Positions 1 to 15,100 of a stretch of DNA of 64,000 bases are shown here, in pieces; within the stretch, counting starts at the first letter, position 1; the number at the start of each line of letters is the position of its first letter. This stretch comes from Bathymodiolus brooksi (lineage: Eukaryota; Mollusca; Bivalvia; Mytilida; Modiolidae): the NCBI GenBank assembly GCA_963680875.1, contig OY804579.1, positions 34,953,804-35,017,803 of the forward strand. The letters are read 5' to 3'. Made by a program: the position numbers and the translations under genes. The notes under the pieces were generated by a model. It was not told where the DNA came from. It did not search any database and saw only the letters and a list, made by a program, of their open reading frames with translations.

Positions 1-3000
1 ACAAACCGTCATAATCTTCAGCTATATAGACAAACCATCATAATCTTCAGCTATATAGCCAAACATTCATAATCTTCAGCTATATATCCAAACCGTCATA
101 ATCTTCAGCTATATAGCCAAACCATCATAATATTCAGCTATATAGCCAATCTGTCATAATCTTCAGCTATATAGCCAAACCGTCATAATTTTCAGCTATA
201 TAGTCAAACCATCATAATCTTCAGCTATATAGCCAAACCGTCATAACCTTCAGCTATATAGACAAACTGTCATAATCTTCAGCTATATAGCCAAACCGTC
301 ATAATCTTCAGCTATATAGACAAAACGTCATAATCATCAGCTATATAGTCAAACCGTCATAATCTTCAGCCATATAACCAAACTGTCATAGTCTTCAACT
401 ATATAGCCAAACCATCATAATCTTCAGCTATATAGACAAACCATCATAATCTTCAGCTATATAGACAAACCATCATAATCTTCAGCTATATAGACAAACT
501 GTCATAATCTTCAGCTATATAGTCAAACCATCATAATCTTCAGCTAAATAGACAAACCATCATAATCTTCAGCTATATAGTCAAACCATCATAATCTTCA
601 GCTATATAGTCAAACGTCATAATCTTCAGCTATATAGTCAAACCGTCATAATCTTCAGCTATATAGACAAACCATCATAATCTTCAGCTATAAAGACAAA
701 CCATCATAATCTTCAACTATATAGTCAAACCATCATAATCTTCAGCAATATAACCAAACCGTCATAATCTTCAGCTATATAGACAAACCATCATAATCTT
801 CAGCTATATAGCCAAACCGTCATAATCTTCAGCTATATAGAAAAACCGTCATAATCTTCAGCTATATAGCCAAACCGTCATAATCTTCAGCTATATAGCC
901 AAACCGTCATAATCTTCAGCTATATAGCCAAACATTCATAATCTTCAGCTATATAGCCAAAAATTCATAATCTTCAGCTATATAGCTCAACCATAATAAT
1001 CTTCAGCTATATAGTCAAACCGTCATAATCTTCAGCTATATAGTCAAACCATCATAATCTTCAGCTATATAGCCAAACGGTCATAACCTTCAGCTATATA
1101 GACAAACTGTCATAATCTTCAGCTATAGAGCCAAACCGTCATAATCTTCAGCTATATAGACAACACGTCATAATCATCAGCTATATAGTCAAACCGTCAT
1201 AATCTTCAGCTATATAACCAAACTGTCATAGTCTTCAATTATAGAGCCAAACCATCATAATCTTCAGCTATATAGACAAACTGTCATAATCTTCAGCTAT
1301 ATATTCAAACCATCATAATCTTCAGCTATATAGTCAAACCATCATAATCTTCAGCTATATAGTCAAACCGTCATAATCTTCAGCTATATAGTCAAACCGT
1401 CATAATCTTCAGCTATATAGACAAACCATCATAATCTTCAGCTATAAAGACAAACCATCATAATCTTCAGCTATATAGTCAAACCATCATAATCTTCAGC
1501 TATATAACCAAACCGTCATAATCTTCAGCTATATAGACAAACCATCATAATCTTCAGCTATATAGCCAAACCGTCATAATCTTCAGCTATATAGCCAAAC
1601 CGTCATAATCTTCAGCTATATAGCCAAACCGTCATAATCTTCAGCTATATAGCCAAACTGTCATAATCTTCAGCTATATAGCCAAACATTCATAATCTTC
1701 AGCTATATAGCCAAACATTCATAATCTTCAGCTATATAGCTCAATCATCATAATCTTCAGCTATATAGTCAAACGTCATAATCTTCAGCTATATAGCCAA
1801 ACCATCATAATCTTCAGCTATATAGCCAAGCCGTCATAATCTTCAGCTATATAGTCAAACCATAATAATCTTCAGCTATATAGCCAACCAGTCATAATCT
1901 TCAGCTATATAGTCAAGCCGTCATAATCTTCAGCTATATAGTCAAACCATCATAATCTTCAGCTATATAGCCAACCCGTCATAATCTTCAGCTATATAGC
2001 CAAACCGTCATAATCTTCAGCTATATATTCAAACCGTCATAATCTTCAGCTATATAGTCAAACCGTCATAATCTTCAGCTATATAGTCAAACCGTCATAA
2101 TCTTCAGCTATATAGCCAAACCGTCATAATCTTCAGCTATATAGCCAAACCACCATAATCTTCAGCTATATTGCCAAACCGTCATAATCTTCAGCTATAT
2201 AGCCAAACCATCATAATATTCAGCTATATAGCCAATCTGTCATAATCTTCAGCTATATAGCCAAACCGTCATAATTTTCAGCTATATAGCCGAGCATTCA
2301 TAATCTTCAGCTATATAGCCAAACCATCGTAATATTCAGCTATATAGTCAAACCATCATAATCTTCAGCTATATAGCCAAACCGTCATAACCTTCAACCA
2401 TATAGACAAACTGTCATAATCTTCAGCTATATAGCCAAACCGTCATAATCTTCAGCTATATAGACAAAACGTCATAATCATCAGCTATATAGTCAAACGT
2501 CATAATCTTCAGCCATATAACCAAACTGTCATAGTCTTCAACTATATAGCCAAACCATCATAATCGTCAGCTATATAGACAAACCATCATAATCTTCAGC
2601 TATATAGACAAACCATCATAATCTTCAGCTATATAGACAAACTGTCATAATCTTCAGCTATATAGTCAAACCATCATAATCTTCAGCTATATAGACAAAC
2701 CATCATAATCTTCAGCTATAAAGACAAACCATCATAATCTTCAGCTATATAGTCAAACCATCATAATCTTCAGCAATATAACCAAACCGTCATAATCTTC
2801 AGCTATATAGACAAACCATCATAATCTTCAGCTATATAGCCAAACCGTCATAATCTTCAGCTATATAGAAAAACCGTCATAATCTTCAGCTATATAGCCA
2901 AACCGTCATAATCTTCAGCTATATAGCCAAACCGTCATAATCTTCAGCTATATAGCCAAACATTCATAATCTTCAGCTATATAGCCAAACATTCATAATC

Positions 3001-4129
3001 TTCAGCTATATAGCTCAACCATCATAATCTTCAGCTATATAGTCAAACCGTCATAATCTTCAGCTATATAGTCAAACCATCATAATCTTCAGCTATATAG
3101 CCAAACCGTCATAACCTTCAGCTATATAGACAAACTGTCATAATCTTCAGCTATAGAGCCAAACCGTCATAATCTTCAGCTATATAGACAAAACGTCATA
3201 ATCATCAGCTATATAGTCAAACCGTCATAATCTTCAGCTATATAACCAAACTGTCATAGTCTTCAACTATAGAGCCAAACCATCATAATCTTCAGCTATA
3301 TAGACAAACTGTCATAATCTTCAGCTATATAGTCAAACCATCATAATCTTCAGCTATATAGTCAAACCATCATAATCTTCAGCTATATAGTCAAACCGTC
3401 ATAATCTTCAGCTATATAGTCAAACCGTCATAATCTTCAGCTATATAGACAAACCATCATAATCTTCAGCTATAAAGACAAACCATCATAATTTTCAGCT
3501 ATATAGTCAAACCATCATAATCTTCAGCTATATAACCAAACCGTCATAATCTTCAGCTATATAGAAAAACCATCATAATCTTCAGCTATATAGCCAAACC
3601 GTCATAATCTTCAGCTATATAGCCAAACCGTCATAATCTTCAGCTATATAGCCAAACCGTCATAATCTTCAGCTATATAGCCAAACCGTCATAATCTTCA
3701 GCTATATAGCCAAACATTCATAATCTTCAGCTATATAGCCAAACATTCATAATCTCCAGCTATATAGCTCAATCATCATAATCTTCAGCTATATAGTCAA
3801 ACGTCATAATCTTCAGCTATATAGCCAAACCATCATAATCTTCAGCTATATAGCCAAGCCGTCATAATCTTCAGCTATATAGTCAAACCATAATAATCTT
3901 CAGCTATATAGCCAACCAGTCATAATCTTCAGCTATATAGCCAAGCCGTCATAATCTTCAGCTATATAGTCAAACCATCATAATCTTCAGCTATATAGCC
4001 AACCCGTCATAATCTTCAGCTATATAGCCAAACCGTCATAATCTTCAGCTATATATTCAAACCGTCATAATCTTCAGCTATATAGTCAAACCGTCATAAT
4101 CTTCAGCTATATAGTCAAACCGTCATAAT

Positions 4130-6450
4130 CTTCAGCTATATAGCCAAACCGTCATAGTCTTCAGCTATATAGCCAAACCACCATAATCTTCAGCTATATA
4201 GCCAAACCGTCATATTCTTCAGCTATATAGACAAACCGTCATAATCTTCAGCTATATAGACAAACCATCATAATCTTCAGCTATATAGCCAAACTTTCAT
4301 AATCTTCAGCTATATATCCAAACCGTCATAATCTTCAGCTATATAGCCAAACCATCATAATATTCAGCTATATAGCCAATCTGTTATAATCTTCAGCTAT
4401 ATAGCCAAACCGTCATAATTTTCAGCTATATAGCCAAGCATTCATAATCTTCAGCTATATAGCCAAACCATCATAATATTCAGCTATATAGTCAAACCAT
4501 CATAATCTTCAGCTATACAGCCAAACCGTCATAACCTTCAGCTATATAGACAAACTGTCATAATCTTCAGCTATATAGCCAAACCGTCATAATCTTCAGC
4601 TATATAGACAAAACGTCATAATCATCAGCTATATAGTCAAACCGTCATAATCTTCAGCCATATAACCAAACTGTCATAGTCTTTAACTATATAGCCAAAC
4701 CATCATAATCTTCAGCTATATAGACAAACCATCATAATCTTCAGCTATATAGACAAACCATCATAATCTTCAGCTATATAGACAAACTGTCATAATCTTC
4801 AGCTATATAGTCAAACCATCATAATCTTCAGCTAAATAGACAAACCATCATAATCTTCAGCTATATAGTCAAACCATAATAATCTTCAGCTATATAGTCA
4901 AACCGTCATAATCTTCAGCTATATAGTCAAACCATCATAATCTTCAGCAATATAACCAAACCGTCATAATCTTCAGCTATATAGCCAAACCGTCATAATC
5001 TTCAGCTATATAGCCAAACCGTCATAATCTTCAGCTATATAGCCAAACATTCATAATCTTCAGCTATATAGCCAAACATTCATAATCTTCAGCTATATAG
5101 CTCAACCATCATAATCTTCAGCTATATAGTCAAACCGTCATAATCTTCAGCTATATAGCCAAACCATCATAATCTTCAGCTATATAGCCAAGCCGTCATA
5201 ATCTTCAGCTATATAGTCAAACTGTCATAATCTTCAGCTATATAGTCAAACCGTCATAATCTTCAGCTATATAGTCAAACCGTCATAATCTTCAGCTATA
5301 TAGCCAAACCGTCATAGTCTTCAGCTATATAGCCAAACCACCATAATCTTCAGCTATATAGCCAAACCGTCATATTCTTCAGCTATATAGACAAACCGTC
5401 ATAATCTTCAGCTATATAGACAAACCATCATAATCTTCAGCTATATAGCCAAACTTTCATAATCTTCAGCTATATATCCAAACCGTCATAATCTTCAGCT
5501 ATATAGCCAAACCATCATAATATTCAGCTATATAGCCAATCTGTTATAATCTTCAGCTATATAGCCAAACCGTCATAATTTTCAGCTATATAGCCAAGCA
5601 TTCATAATCTTCAGCTATATAGCCAAACCATCATAATATTCAGCTATATAGTCAAACCATCATAATCTTCAGCTATACAGCCAAACCGTCATAATCTTCA
5701 GCTATATAGACAAACTGTCATAATCTTCAGCTATATAGCCAAACCGTCATAATCTTCAGCTATATAGACAAAACGTCATAATCATCAGCTATATAGTCAA
5801 ACCGTCATAATCTTCAGCCATATAACCAAACTGTCATAGTCTTTAACTATATAGCCAAACCATCATAATCTTCAGCTATATAGACAAACCATCATAATCT
5901 TCAGCTATATAGACAAACCATCATAATCTTCAGCTATATAGACAAACTGTCATAATCTTCAGCTATATAGTCAAACCATCATAATCTTCAGCTAAATAGA
6001 CAAACCATCATAATCTTCAGCTATATAGTCAAACCATAATAATCTTCAGCTATATAGTCAAACCGTCATAATCTTCAGCTATATAGTCAAACCATCATAA
6101 TCTTCAGCAATATAATCAAACCGTCATAATCTTCAGCTATATAGCCAAACCGTCATAATCTTCAGCTATATAGCCAAACCGTCATAATCTTCAGCTATAT
6201 AGCCAAACATTCATAATCTTCAGCTATATAGCCAAACATTCATAATCTTCAGCTATATAGCTCAACCATCATAATCTTCAGCTATATAGTCAAACCGTCA
6301 TAATCTTCAGCTATATAGCCAAACCATCATAATCTTCAGCTATATAGCCAAGCCGTCATAATCTTCAGCTATATAGTCAAACTGTCATAATCTTCAGCTA
6401 TATAGCCAAACCGTCATAATCTTCAGCTATATAGTCAAATCGTCATAATC
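4130..6450. repeat. Higher-order repeat, 40 monomers (1,160 bp), two copies
   Basis: Within the 29-bp satellite the rare variant gccaaactttcat occurs with its t-rich core at 4,291 and again at 5,451, exactly 1,160 bp apart, which is 40 monomers. The flanking order of variants (cataatatt, ctgttataatc, ctatacagcc, ctttaactat, ctaaatag) is the same in both copies. The unit was therefore duplicated as a block. The block limits are approximate. Confidence 0.85.
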
Positions 6451-9400
6451 TTCAGCTATATAGTCAAACCGTCATAATCTTCAGCTATATAGCCAAACCA
6501 TCATAATCTTCAGTATATAGACAAAATGTCATAATCTTCAGCAATATAGTCAAACCATCATAATCTTCAGCTATATAGCCAAACCATCATAATCTTCAGC
6601 TATATAGACAAACCGTCATAATCTTCAGCTATATAGACAAACCGTCATAATCTTCAGCTATATAGTCAAACTGTCATAATCTTCAGCTATATAGTCAAAC
6701 CTTCATAATCTTCAGCTATATAGACAAAACGTCATAATCATCAGCTATATAGTCAAACCGTCATAATCTTCAGCCATATAACCACACTGTCATAGTTTTT
6801 AACTATATAGCCAAACCATCATAATCTTCAGCTATATAGACAAACCATCATAATCTTCAGCTATATAGACAAACCATCATAATCTTCAGCTATATAGACA
6901 AACTGTCATAATCTTCAGCTATATAGTCAAACCATCATAATATTCAGCTAAATAGACAAACCATCATAATCTTCAGCTATATAGTCAAACCATAATAATC
7001 TTCAGCTATATAGTCAAACCGTCATAATCTTCAGCTATATAGTCAAACCATCATAATCTTCAGCAATATAACCAAACCGTCATAATCTTCAGCTATATAG
7101 ACAAACCATCATAATCTTCAGCTATACAGCCAAACCGTCATAATCTTCAGCTATATAGAAAAACCGTCATAATCTTCAGCTATATAGCCAAACCGTCATA
7201 ATCTTCAGCTATATAGCCAAACCGTCATAATCTTCAGGTATATAGCCAAACATTCATAATCTTCAGCTATATAGCCAAACATTCATAATCTTCAGCTAGA
7301 TAGCTCAACCATCATAATCTTCAGCTATATAGTCAAACCGTCATAATCTTCAGCTATATAGCCAAACCATCATAATCTTCAGCTATATAGCCAAGCCGTC
7401 ATAATCTTCAGCTATATAGTCAAACTGTCATAATCTTCAGCTATATAGCCAAACCGTCATAATCTTCAGCTATATAGTCAAATCGTCATAATCTTCAGCT
7501 ATATAGTCAAACCGTCATAATCTTCAGCTATATAGCCAAACCATCATAATCTTCAGTATATAGACAAAATGTCATAATCTTCAGCTATATAGTCAAACCA
7601 TCATAATCTTCATCTATATAGCCAAACCATCATAATCTTCAGCTATATAGACAAACCGTCATAATCTTTAGCTATATAGACAAACCGTCATAATCTTCAG
7701 CTATATAGTCAAACCGTCATAATCTTCAGCTATATAGTCAAACCTTCATAATCTTCAGCTATATAGCCAAACCACCATAATCTTCAGCTATATAACCAAA
7801 CTGTCATAATCTTCAGCTATATAGCCAAACCCTCAAAATCTTCAGCTATATAGACAAACCGTCATAATCTTCAGCTATATAGCCAAACCATCATAATCTT
7901 CAGCTATATAGCCAAACGTCATAATCTTCAGCTATATAGGCAAGAATTCATAATCTTCAGCTATATAGCCAAACCATCATAATCTTCAGCTATATAGTCT
8001 AACCATCATAATCTTCAGCTATATAGCCAAACATTCATAATCTTCAGCTATATAGCCAAGCCGTCATAATCTTCAGCTATATAGTCAAACCATCATATTC
8101 TTCAGCTATATAGCCAACCCGTCATAATCTTCAGCTATATAGCCAAACCGTCATAATCTTCAGCTATATAGTCAAACCGTCATATTCTTCAGCTATATAG
8201 TCAAACCGTCATAGTCTTCAGCTATATAGTCAAACCATCATAATCTTCAGCTATATAGACAAACCACCATAATCTTCAGCTATATAACCAAACGTCATAA
8301 TCTTCAGCTATATAACCAAACTGTCATAATCTTCAGCTATATAGCTAAACCGTCAAAATCTTCTGCTATATAGACAAACCGTCATAATCTTCAGCTATAT
8401 AGCCAATCCGTCATAATCTTCAGCTATATAGCCAAGCATTCATAATCTTCAGCTATATAGCCAAACCATCATAATCTTCAGCTATATAGTCAAACCATCA
8501 TAATCTTCAGCTATATAGCCAAACCATCATAATCCTCAGCTATATAGACAAACCGTCATAATCTTCAGCTATATAGTCAAACCATCATAATCTTCAACTA
8601 TATAGTCAAATTGTCATAATCTTCAGCTATATAGCCAAACCGTCATAATCGTCAGCTATATAGACAAACCATCATAATCTTCAGCTATATAGCCAAAATG
8701 TCATAATCTTCAGCTATATAGCCAAACCATCATAATCTTCAGCTATATAGTCAAACCACCATAATCTTCAGCTATATAACCAAACAGTCATAATCTTCAG
8801 CTATATAACCAAACTGTCATAATCTTCAGCTATATAGCCAAACCATCAAAATCTTCAGCTATATAGACAAACCGTCATAATCTTCAGCTATATAGCCAAA
8901 CCGTCATAATCTTCAGCTATATAGGCAAGCATTCATAATCTTCAGCTATATAGCCAAACCATCATAATCTTCAGCTATATAGCCAAGCCGTCATAATCTT
9001 CAGCTATATAGTCAAACCATCATAATCTTCAGCTATATAGCCAACCCGTCATAATCTTCAGCTATATAGCCAAACCGTCATAATCTTCAGCTATATTGTC
9101 AAACCGTCATAATCTTCAGCTATATAGTCAAACCGTCATAATCTTCAGCTATATAGTCAAACCGTCATAATCTTCAGCTATATAGCCAAACCGTCATAAT
9201 CTTCAGCTATATAGCCAAACCACCATAATCTTCAGCTATATAGCCAAACCGTCATATTCTTCAGCTATATAGACAAACCGTCATAATCTTCAGCTATATA
9301 GCCAAGCATTCATAATCTTCAGCTATATAGCCAAACCATCATAATCTTCAGCTATATAGTCAAACCATCATAATCTTCAGTTATATAGCCAAACCGTCAT

Positions 9401-10869
9401 AATCTTCAGCTATATAGACAAACTGTCATAATCTTCAGCTATATATCCAAACCGTCATAATCTTCAGCTATATAGCCAAGCATTCATAATCTTCAGCTAT
9501 ATAGCCAAACCATCATAATCTTCAGCTATATAGTCAAACCATCATAATCTTCAGTTATATAGCCAAACCGTCATAATCTTCAGCTATATTGACAAACTGT
9601 CATAATCTTCAGCTATATATCCAAACCGTCATAATCTTCAGCTATATAGCCAAACATTCATAATCTTCAGCTATATATCCAAACCGTCATAATCTTCAGC
9701 TATATAACCAAACCATCATAATATTCAGCTATATAGCTAATCTGTCATAATCTTCAGCTATATAGCCAAACCGTCATAATCTTCAGCTATATAGCCAAGC
9801 ATTCATAATCTTCAGCTATATAGCCAAACCATCATAATCTTCAGCTATATAGTCAAACCATCATAATCTTCAGCTATATAGCCAAACCGTCATAATCTTC
9901 AGCTATATAGACAAACTGTCATAATCTTCAGCTATATATCCAAACCGTCATAATCTTCAGCTATATAGACAAAACGTCATTATCATCAGCTGTATAGTCA
10001 AACCGTCATAATCTTCAGCTATATAACCAAACTGTCATAGTCTTCAACTATATATCCAAACCATCATAATCTCCAGCTATATAGACAAACTGTCAAAATC
10101 TTCAGCTATATAGTCAAACCATCATAATCTTCAGCTAAATAGACAAACCATCATAATCTTCAGCTATATAGTCAAACCATCATAATATTCAGCTATATAG
10201 TCAAACCGTCATAATCTTCAGCTATATAGTCAAACCGTCATAATCTTCAGCTATATAGACAAACCATCATAATCTTCAGCTATATAGACAAACCATCATA
10301 ATCTTCAGCTATATAGTCAAACCATCATAATCTTCAGCTATATAACCAAACCGTCATAATCTTCAGCTATATAGACAAACCATCATAATCTTCCGCTATA
10401 TAGCCAAACCGTCATAATCTTCAGCTATATAGAGAAACCGTCATAATCTTCAGCTACATAGCCAAACCGTCATAATCTTCAGCTATATAGCCAAACATTC
10501 ATAATCTTCAGTTATATAGACAAACCGTCATAATCTTCAGCTATATAGCCAAACCGTCATAATCTTCAGCTATATAGCCAAACCGTCATAATCTTCAGCT
10601 ATATAGCCAAACATTCATAATCTTCAGCTATATGGCCAAACATTCATAATCTTCAGCTACATAGCCAAACCATCATAATCTTCAGCTATATAGTCAAACC
10701 GTCATAATCTTCAGCTATATAGCCAAACCATCATAATCTTCAGCTATATAGCCAAGCCGTCATAATCTTCAGCTATATAGTCAAACCATCATAATCTTCA
10801 GCTATATAGCCAATCCGTCATAATCTTCAGCTATATAGCCAAACCGTCATAATCTTCAGCTATATAGTC

Positions 10870-13800
10870 AAACCGTCATAATCTTCAGCTATATAGTCAA
10901 ACCGTCATAATCTTCAGCTATATAGTCAAACCGTCATAATCTTCTGCTATATAGCCAAACCGTCATAATCTTCAGCAATATAGCCAAACAACCATAATCT
11001 TCAGCTATATAGCCAAACCGTCATATTCTTCATCTATATAGACAAACCGTCATAATCTTCAGCTATATAGCCAAACCGTCATAATCTTCAGCTATATAAC
11101 CAAACCACCATAATCTTCAGCTATATAACCAAACCGTCATATTCTTCAGCTATATAGACAAACCGTCATAATCTTCAGCTATATAGACAAACCATCATAA
11201 TCTTCAGCTATATAGCCAAACATTCATAATCTTCAGCTATATATCCAAACCGTCATAATCTTCAGCTATATAGCCAAACCATCATAATATTCAGCTATAT
11301 AGCCAATCTGTCATAATCTTCAGCTATATAGCCAAACCGTCATAATCTTCAGCTATATAGCCAAGCATTCATAATCTTCAGCTATATAGCCAAACCATCA
11401 TAATCTTCAGCTATATAGTCAAACCATCATAATCTTCAGCTATATAGCCAAACCGTCATAATCTTCAGCTATATAGACAAACTGTCATATTCTTCAGCTA
11501 TATAGCCAAACCGTCATAATCTTCAGCTTTATAGACTAAACGTCATAATCATCAGCTATATAGTCAAACCGTCATAATCTTCAGCTATATATCCAACCCG
11601 TCATAATCTTCAGCTATATAGCCAAACCATCATAATATTCAGCTATATAGCAACGCCGTCATAATCTTCAGCTATATAGTCAAACCATCATAATCTTCAG
11701 CTATATAGCCAACCAGTCATAATCTTCAGCTATATAGCCAAACCGTCATAATCTTCAGCTATATAGCCAAATCATCATAATCTTCAGCTATATATTCAAA
11801 CCATCATAATCTTCAGCTATATAGCCTAACCGTCATAATCTTCAGCTATATAGACAAACTGTCATAATCTTCAGCTATATAGCCAAACCGTCATAATCTT
11901 CAGCTTTATAGACAAAACGTCATAATCTTCAGCTATATAGACAAACTGTCATAATCTTCAGCTATATAGTCAAACCATCATAATCTTCATCTAAATAGCC
12001 AAACCATCATAATCTTCAGCTATATAGTCAAACCATCATAATCTTCAGCTATATAGTCAAACCGTCATAATCTTCAGCTATATAGTCAAACCGTCATAAT
12101 CTTCAGCTATATAGACAAACCGTCATAATCTTCAGCTATATAGTCAAACCATCATAATCTTCAGCTATATAACCAAACCGTCATAATCTTCAGCTATATA
12201 GACAAACCATCATAATCTTCAGCTAAATAGTCAAACCGTCATAATCTTCAGCTATATAGTCAAACCGTCATAATCTTCAGCTATATAGTCAAACCGTCAT
12301 AATCTTCTGCTATATAGCCAAACCGTCATAATCTTCAGCAATATAGCCAAACAACCATAATCTTCAGCTATATAGCCAAACCGTCATATTCTTCATCTAT
12401 ATAGACAAACCGTCATAATCTTCAGCTATATAGCCAAACCGTCATAATCTTCAGCTATATAACCAAACCACCATAATCTTCAGCTATATAACCAAACCGT
12501 CATATTCTTCAGCTATATAGACAAACCGTCATAATCTTCAGCTATATAGACAAACCATCATAATCTTCAGCTATATAGCCAAACATTCATAATCTTCAGC
12601 TATATATCCAAACCGTCATAATCTTCAGCTATATAGCCAAACCATCATAATATTCAGCTATATAGCCAATCTGTCATAATCTTCAGCTATATAGCCAAAC
12701 CGTCATAATCTTCAGCTATATAGCCAAGCATTCATAATCTTCAGCTATATAGCCAAACCATCATAATCTTCAGCTATATAGTCAAACCATCATAATCTTC
12801 AGCTATATAGCCAAACCGTCATAATCTTCAGCTATATAGACAAACTGTCATATTCTTCAGCTATATAGCCAAACCGTCATAATCTTCAGCTTTATAGACT
12901 AAACGTCATAATCATCAGCTATATAGTCAAACCGTCATAATCTTCAGCTATATATCCAACCCGTCATAATCTTCAGCTATATAGCCAAACCATCATAATA
13001 TTCAGCTATATAGCAACGCCGTCATAATCTTCAGCTATATAGTCAAACCATCATAATCTTCAGCTATATAGCCAACCAGTCATAATCTTCAGCTATATAG
13101 CCAAACCGTCATAATCTTCAGCTATATAGCCAAATCATCATAATCTTCAGCTATATATTCAAACCATCATAATCTTCAGCTATATAGCCTAACCGTCATA
13201 ATCTTCAGCTATATAGACAAACTGTCATAATCTTCAGCTATATAGCCAAACCGTCATAATCTTCAGCTTTATAGACAAAACGTCATAATCTTCAGCTATA
13301 TAGACAAACTGTCATAATCTTCAGCTATATAGTCAAACCATCATAATCTTCATCTAAATAGCCAAACCATCATAATCTTCAGCTATATAGTCAAACCATC
13401 ATAATCTTCAGCTATATAGTCAAACCGTCATAATCTTCAGCTATATAGTCAAACCGTCATAATCTTCAGCTATATAGACAAACCGTCATAATCTTCAGCT
13501 ATATAGTCAAACCATCATAATCTTCAGCTATATAACCAAACCGTCATAATCTTCAGCTATATAGACAAACCATCATAATCTTCAGCTAAATAGTCAAACC
13601 GTCATAATCTTCAGCTATATAGTCAAACCGTCATAATCTTCAGCTATATAGTCAAACGTCATAATCTTCTGCTATATAGCCAAACCGTCATAATCTTCAG
13701 CAATATAGCCAAACAACCATAATCTTCAGCTATATAGCCAAACCGTCATATTCTTCATCTATATAGACAAACCGTCATAATCTTCAGCTATATAGCCAAA

Positions 13801-15100
13801 CCGTCATAATCTTCAGCTATATAACCAAACCACCATAATCTTCAGCTATATAACCAAACCGTCATATTCTTCAGCTATATAGACAAACCGTCATAATCTT
13901 CAGCTATATAGACAAACCATCATAATCTTCAGCTATATAGCCAAACATTCATAATCTTCAGCTATATATCCAAACCGTCATTATCTTCAGCTATATAGCC
14001 AAACCATCATAATATTCAGCTATATAGCCAATCTGTCATAATCTTCAGCTATATAGCCAAACCGTCATAATCTTCAGCTATATAGCCAAGCATTCATAAT
14101 CTTCAGCTATATAGCCAAACCATCATAATCTTCAGCTATATAGTCAAACCATCATAATCTTCAGCTATATAGCCAAACCGTCATAATCTTCAGCTATATA
14201 GCCAAACCATCATAATCTTCAGCTATATAGCCAAACCATCATAATATTCAGCTATATAGCAACGCCGTCATAATCTTCAGCTATATAGTCAAACCATCAT
14301 AATCTTCAGCTATATAGCCAACCAGTCATAATCTTCAGCTATATAGCCAAACCGTCATAATCTTCAGCTATATAGCCAAACCATCATAATATTCAGCTAT
14401 ATAGCAACGCCGTCATAATCATCAGCTATATAGTCAAACCGTCATAATCTTCAGCTATATATCCAACCCGTCATAATCTTCAGCTATATAGCCAAACCAT
14501 CATAATATTCAGCTATATAGCAACGCCGTCATAATCTTCAGCTATATAGTCAAACCATCATAATCTTCAGCTATATAGCCAACCAGTCATAATCTTCAGC
14601 TATATAGCCAAACCGTCATAATCTTCAGCTATATAGCCAAATCATCATAATCTTCAGCTATATATTCAAACCATCATAATCTTCAGCTATATAGCCTAAC
14701 CGTCATAATCTTCAGCTATATAGACAAACTGTCATAATCTTCAGCTATATAGCCAAACCGTCATAATCTTCAGCTTTATAGACAAAACGTCATAATCTTC
14801 AGCTATATAGACAAACTGTCATAATCTTCAGCTATATAGTCAAACCATCATAATCTTCATCTAAATAGCCAAACCATCATAATCTTCAGCTATATAGTCA
14901 AACCATCATAATCTTCAGCTATATAGTCAAACCGTCATAATCTTCAGCTATATAGTCAAACCGTCATAATCTTCAGCTATATAGACAAACCGTCATAATC
15001 TTCAGCTATATAGTCAAACCATCATAATCTTCAGCTATATAACCAAACCGTCATAATCTTCAGCTATATAGACAAACCATCATAATCTTCAGCTAAATAG
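10870..15100. repeat. Higher-order repeat, 47 monomers (1,363 bp), about three copies
   Basis: The variant cagcaatatagccaaacaac recurs with its accat core at 10,991, 12,354 and 13,716, spacings of 1,363 and 1,362 bp, or 47 monomers (the second less one base from a 28-bp monomer). The neighbouring variants (cttctgctat, catattcttcatc, gcaacgccgtc, ctttatagac) keep their order. The third copy is rearranged after about 14,230, where a short segment is repeated again before the order resumes. Confidence 0.85.
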
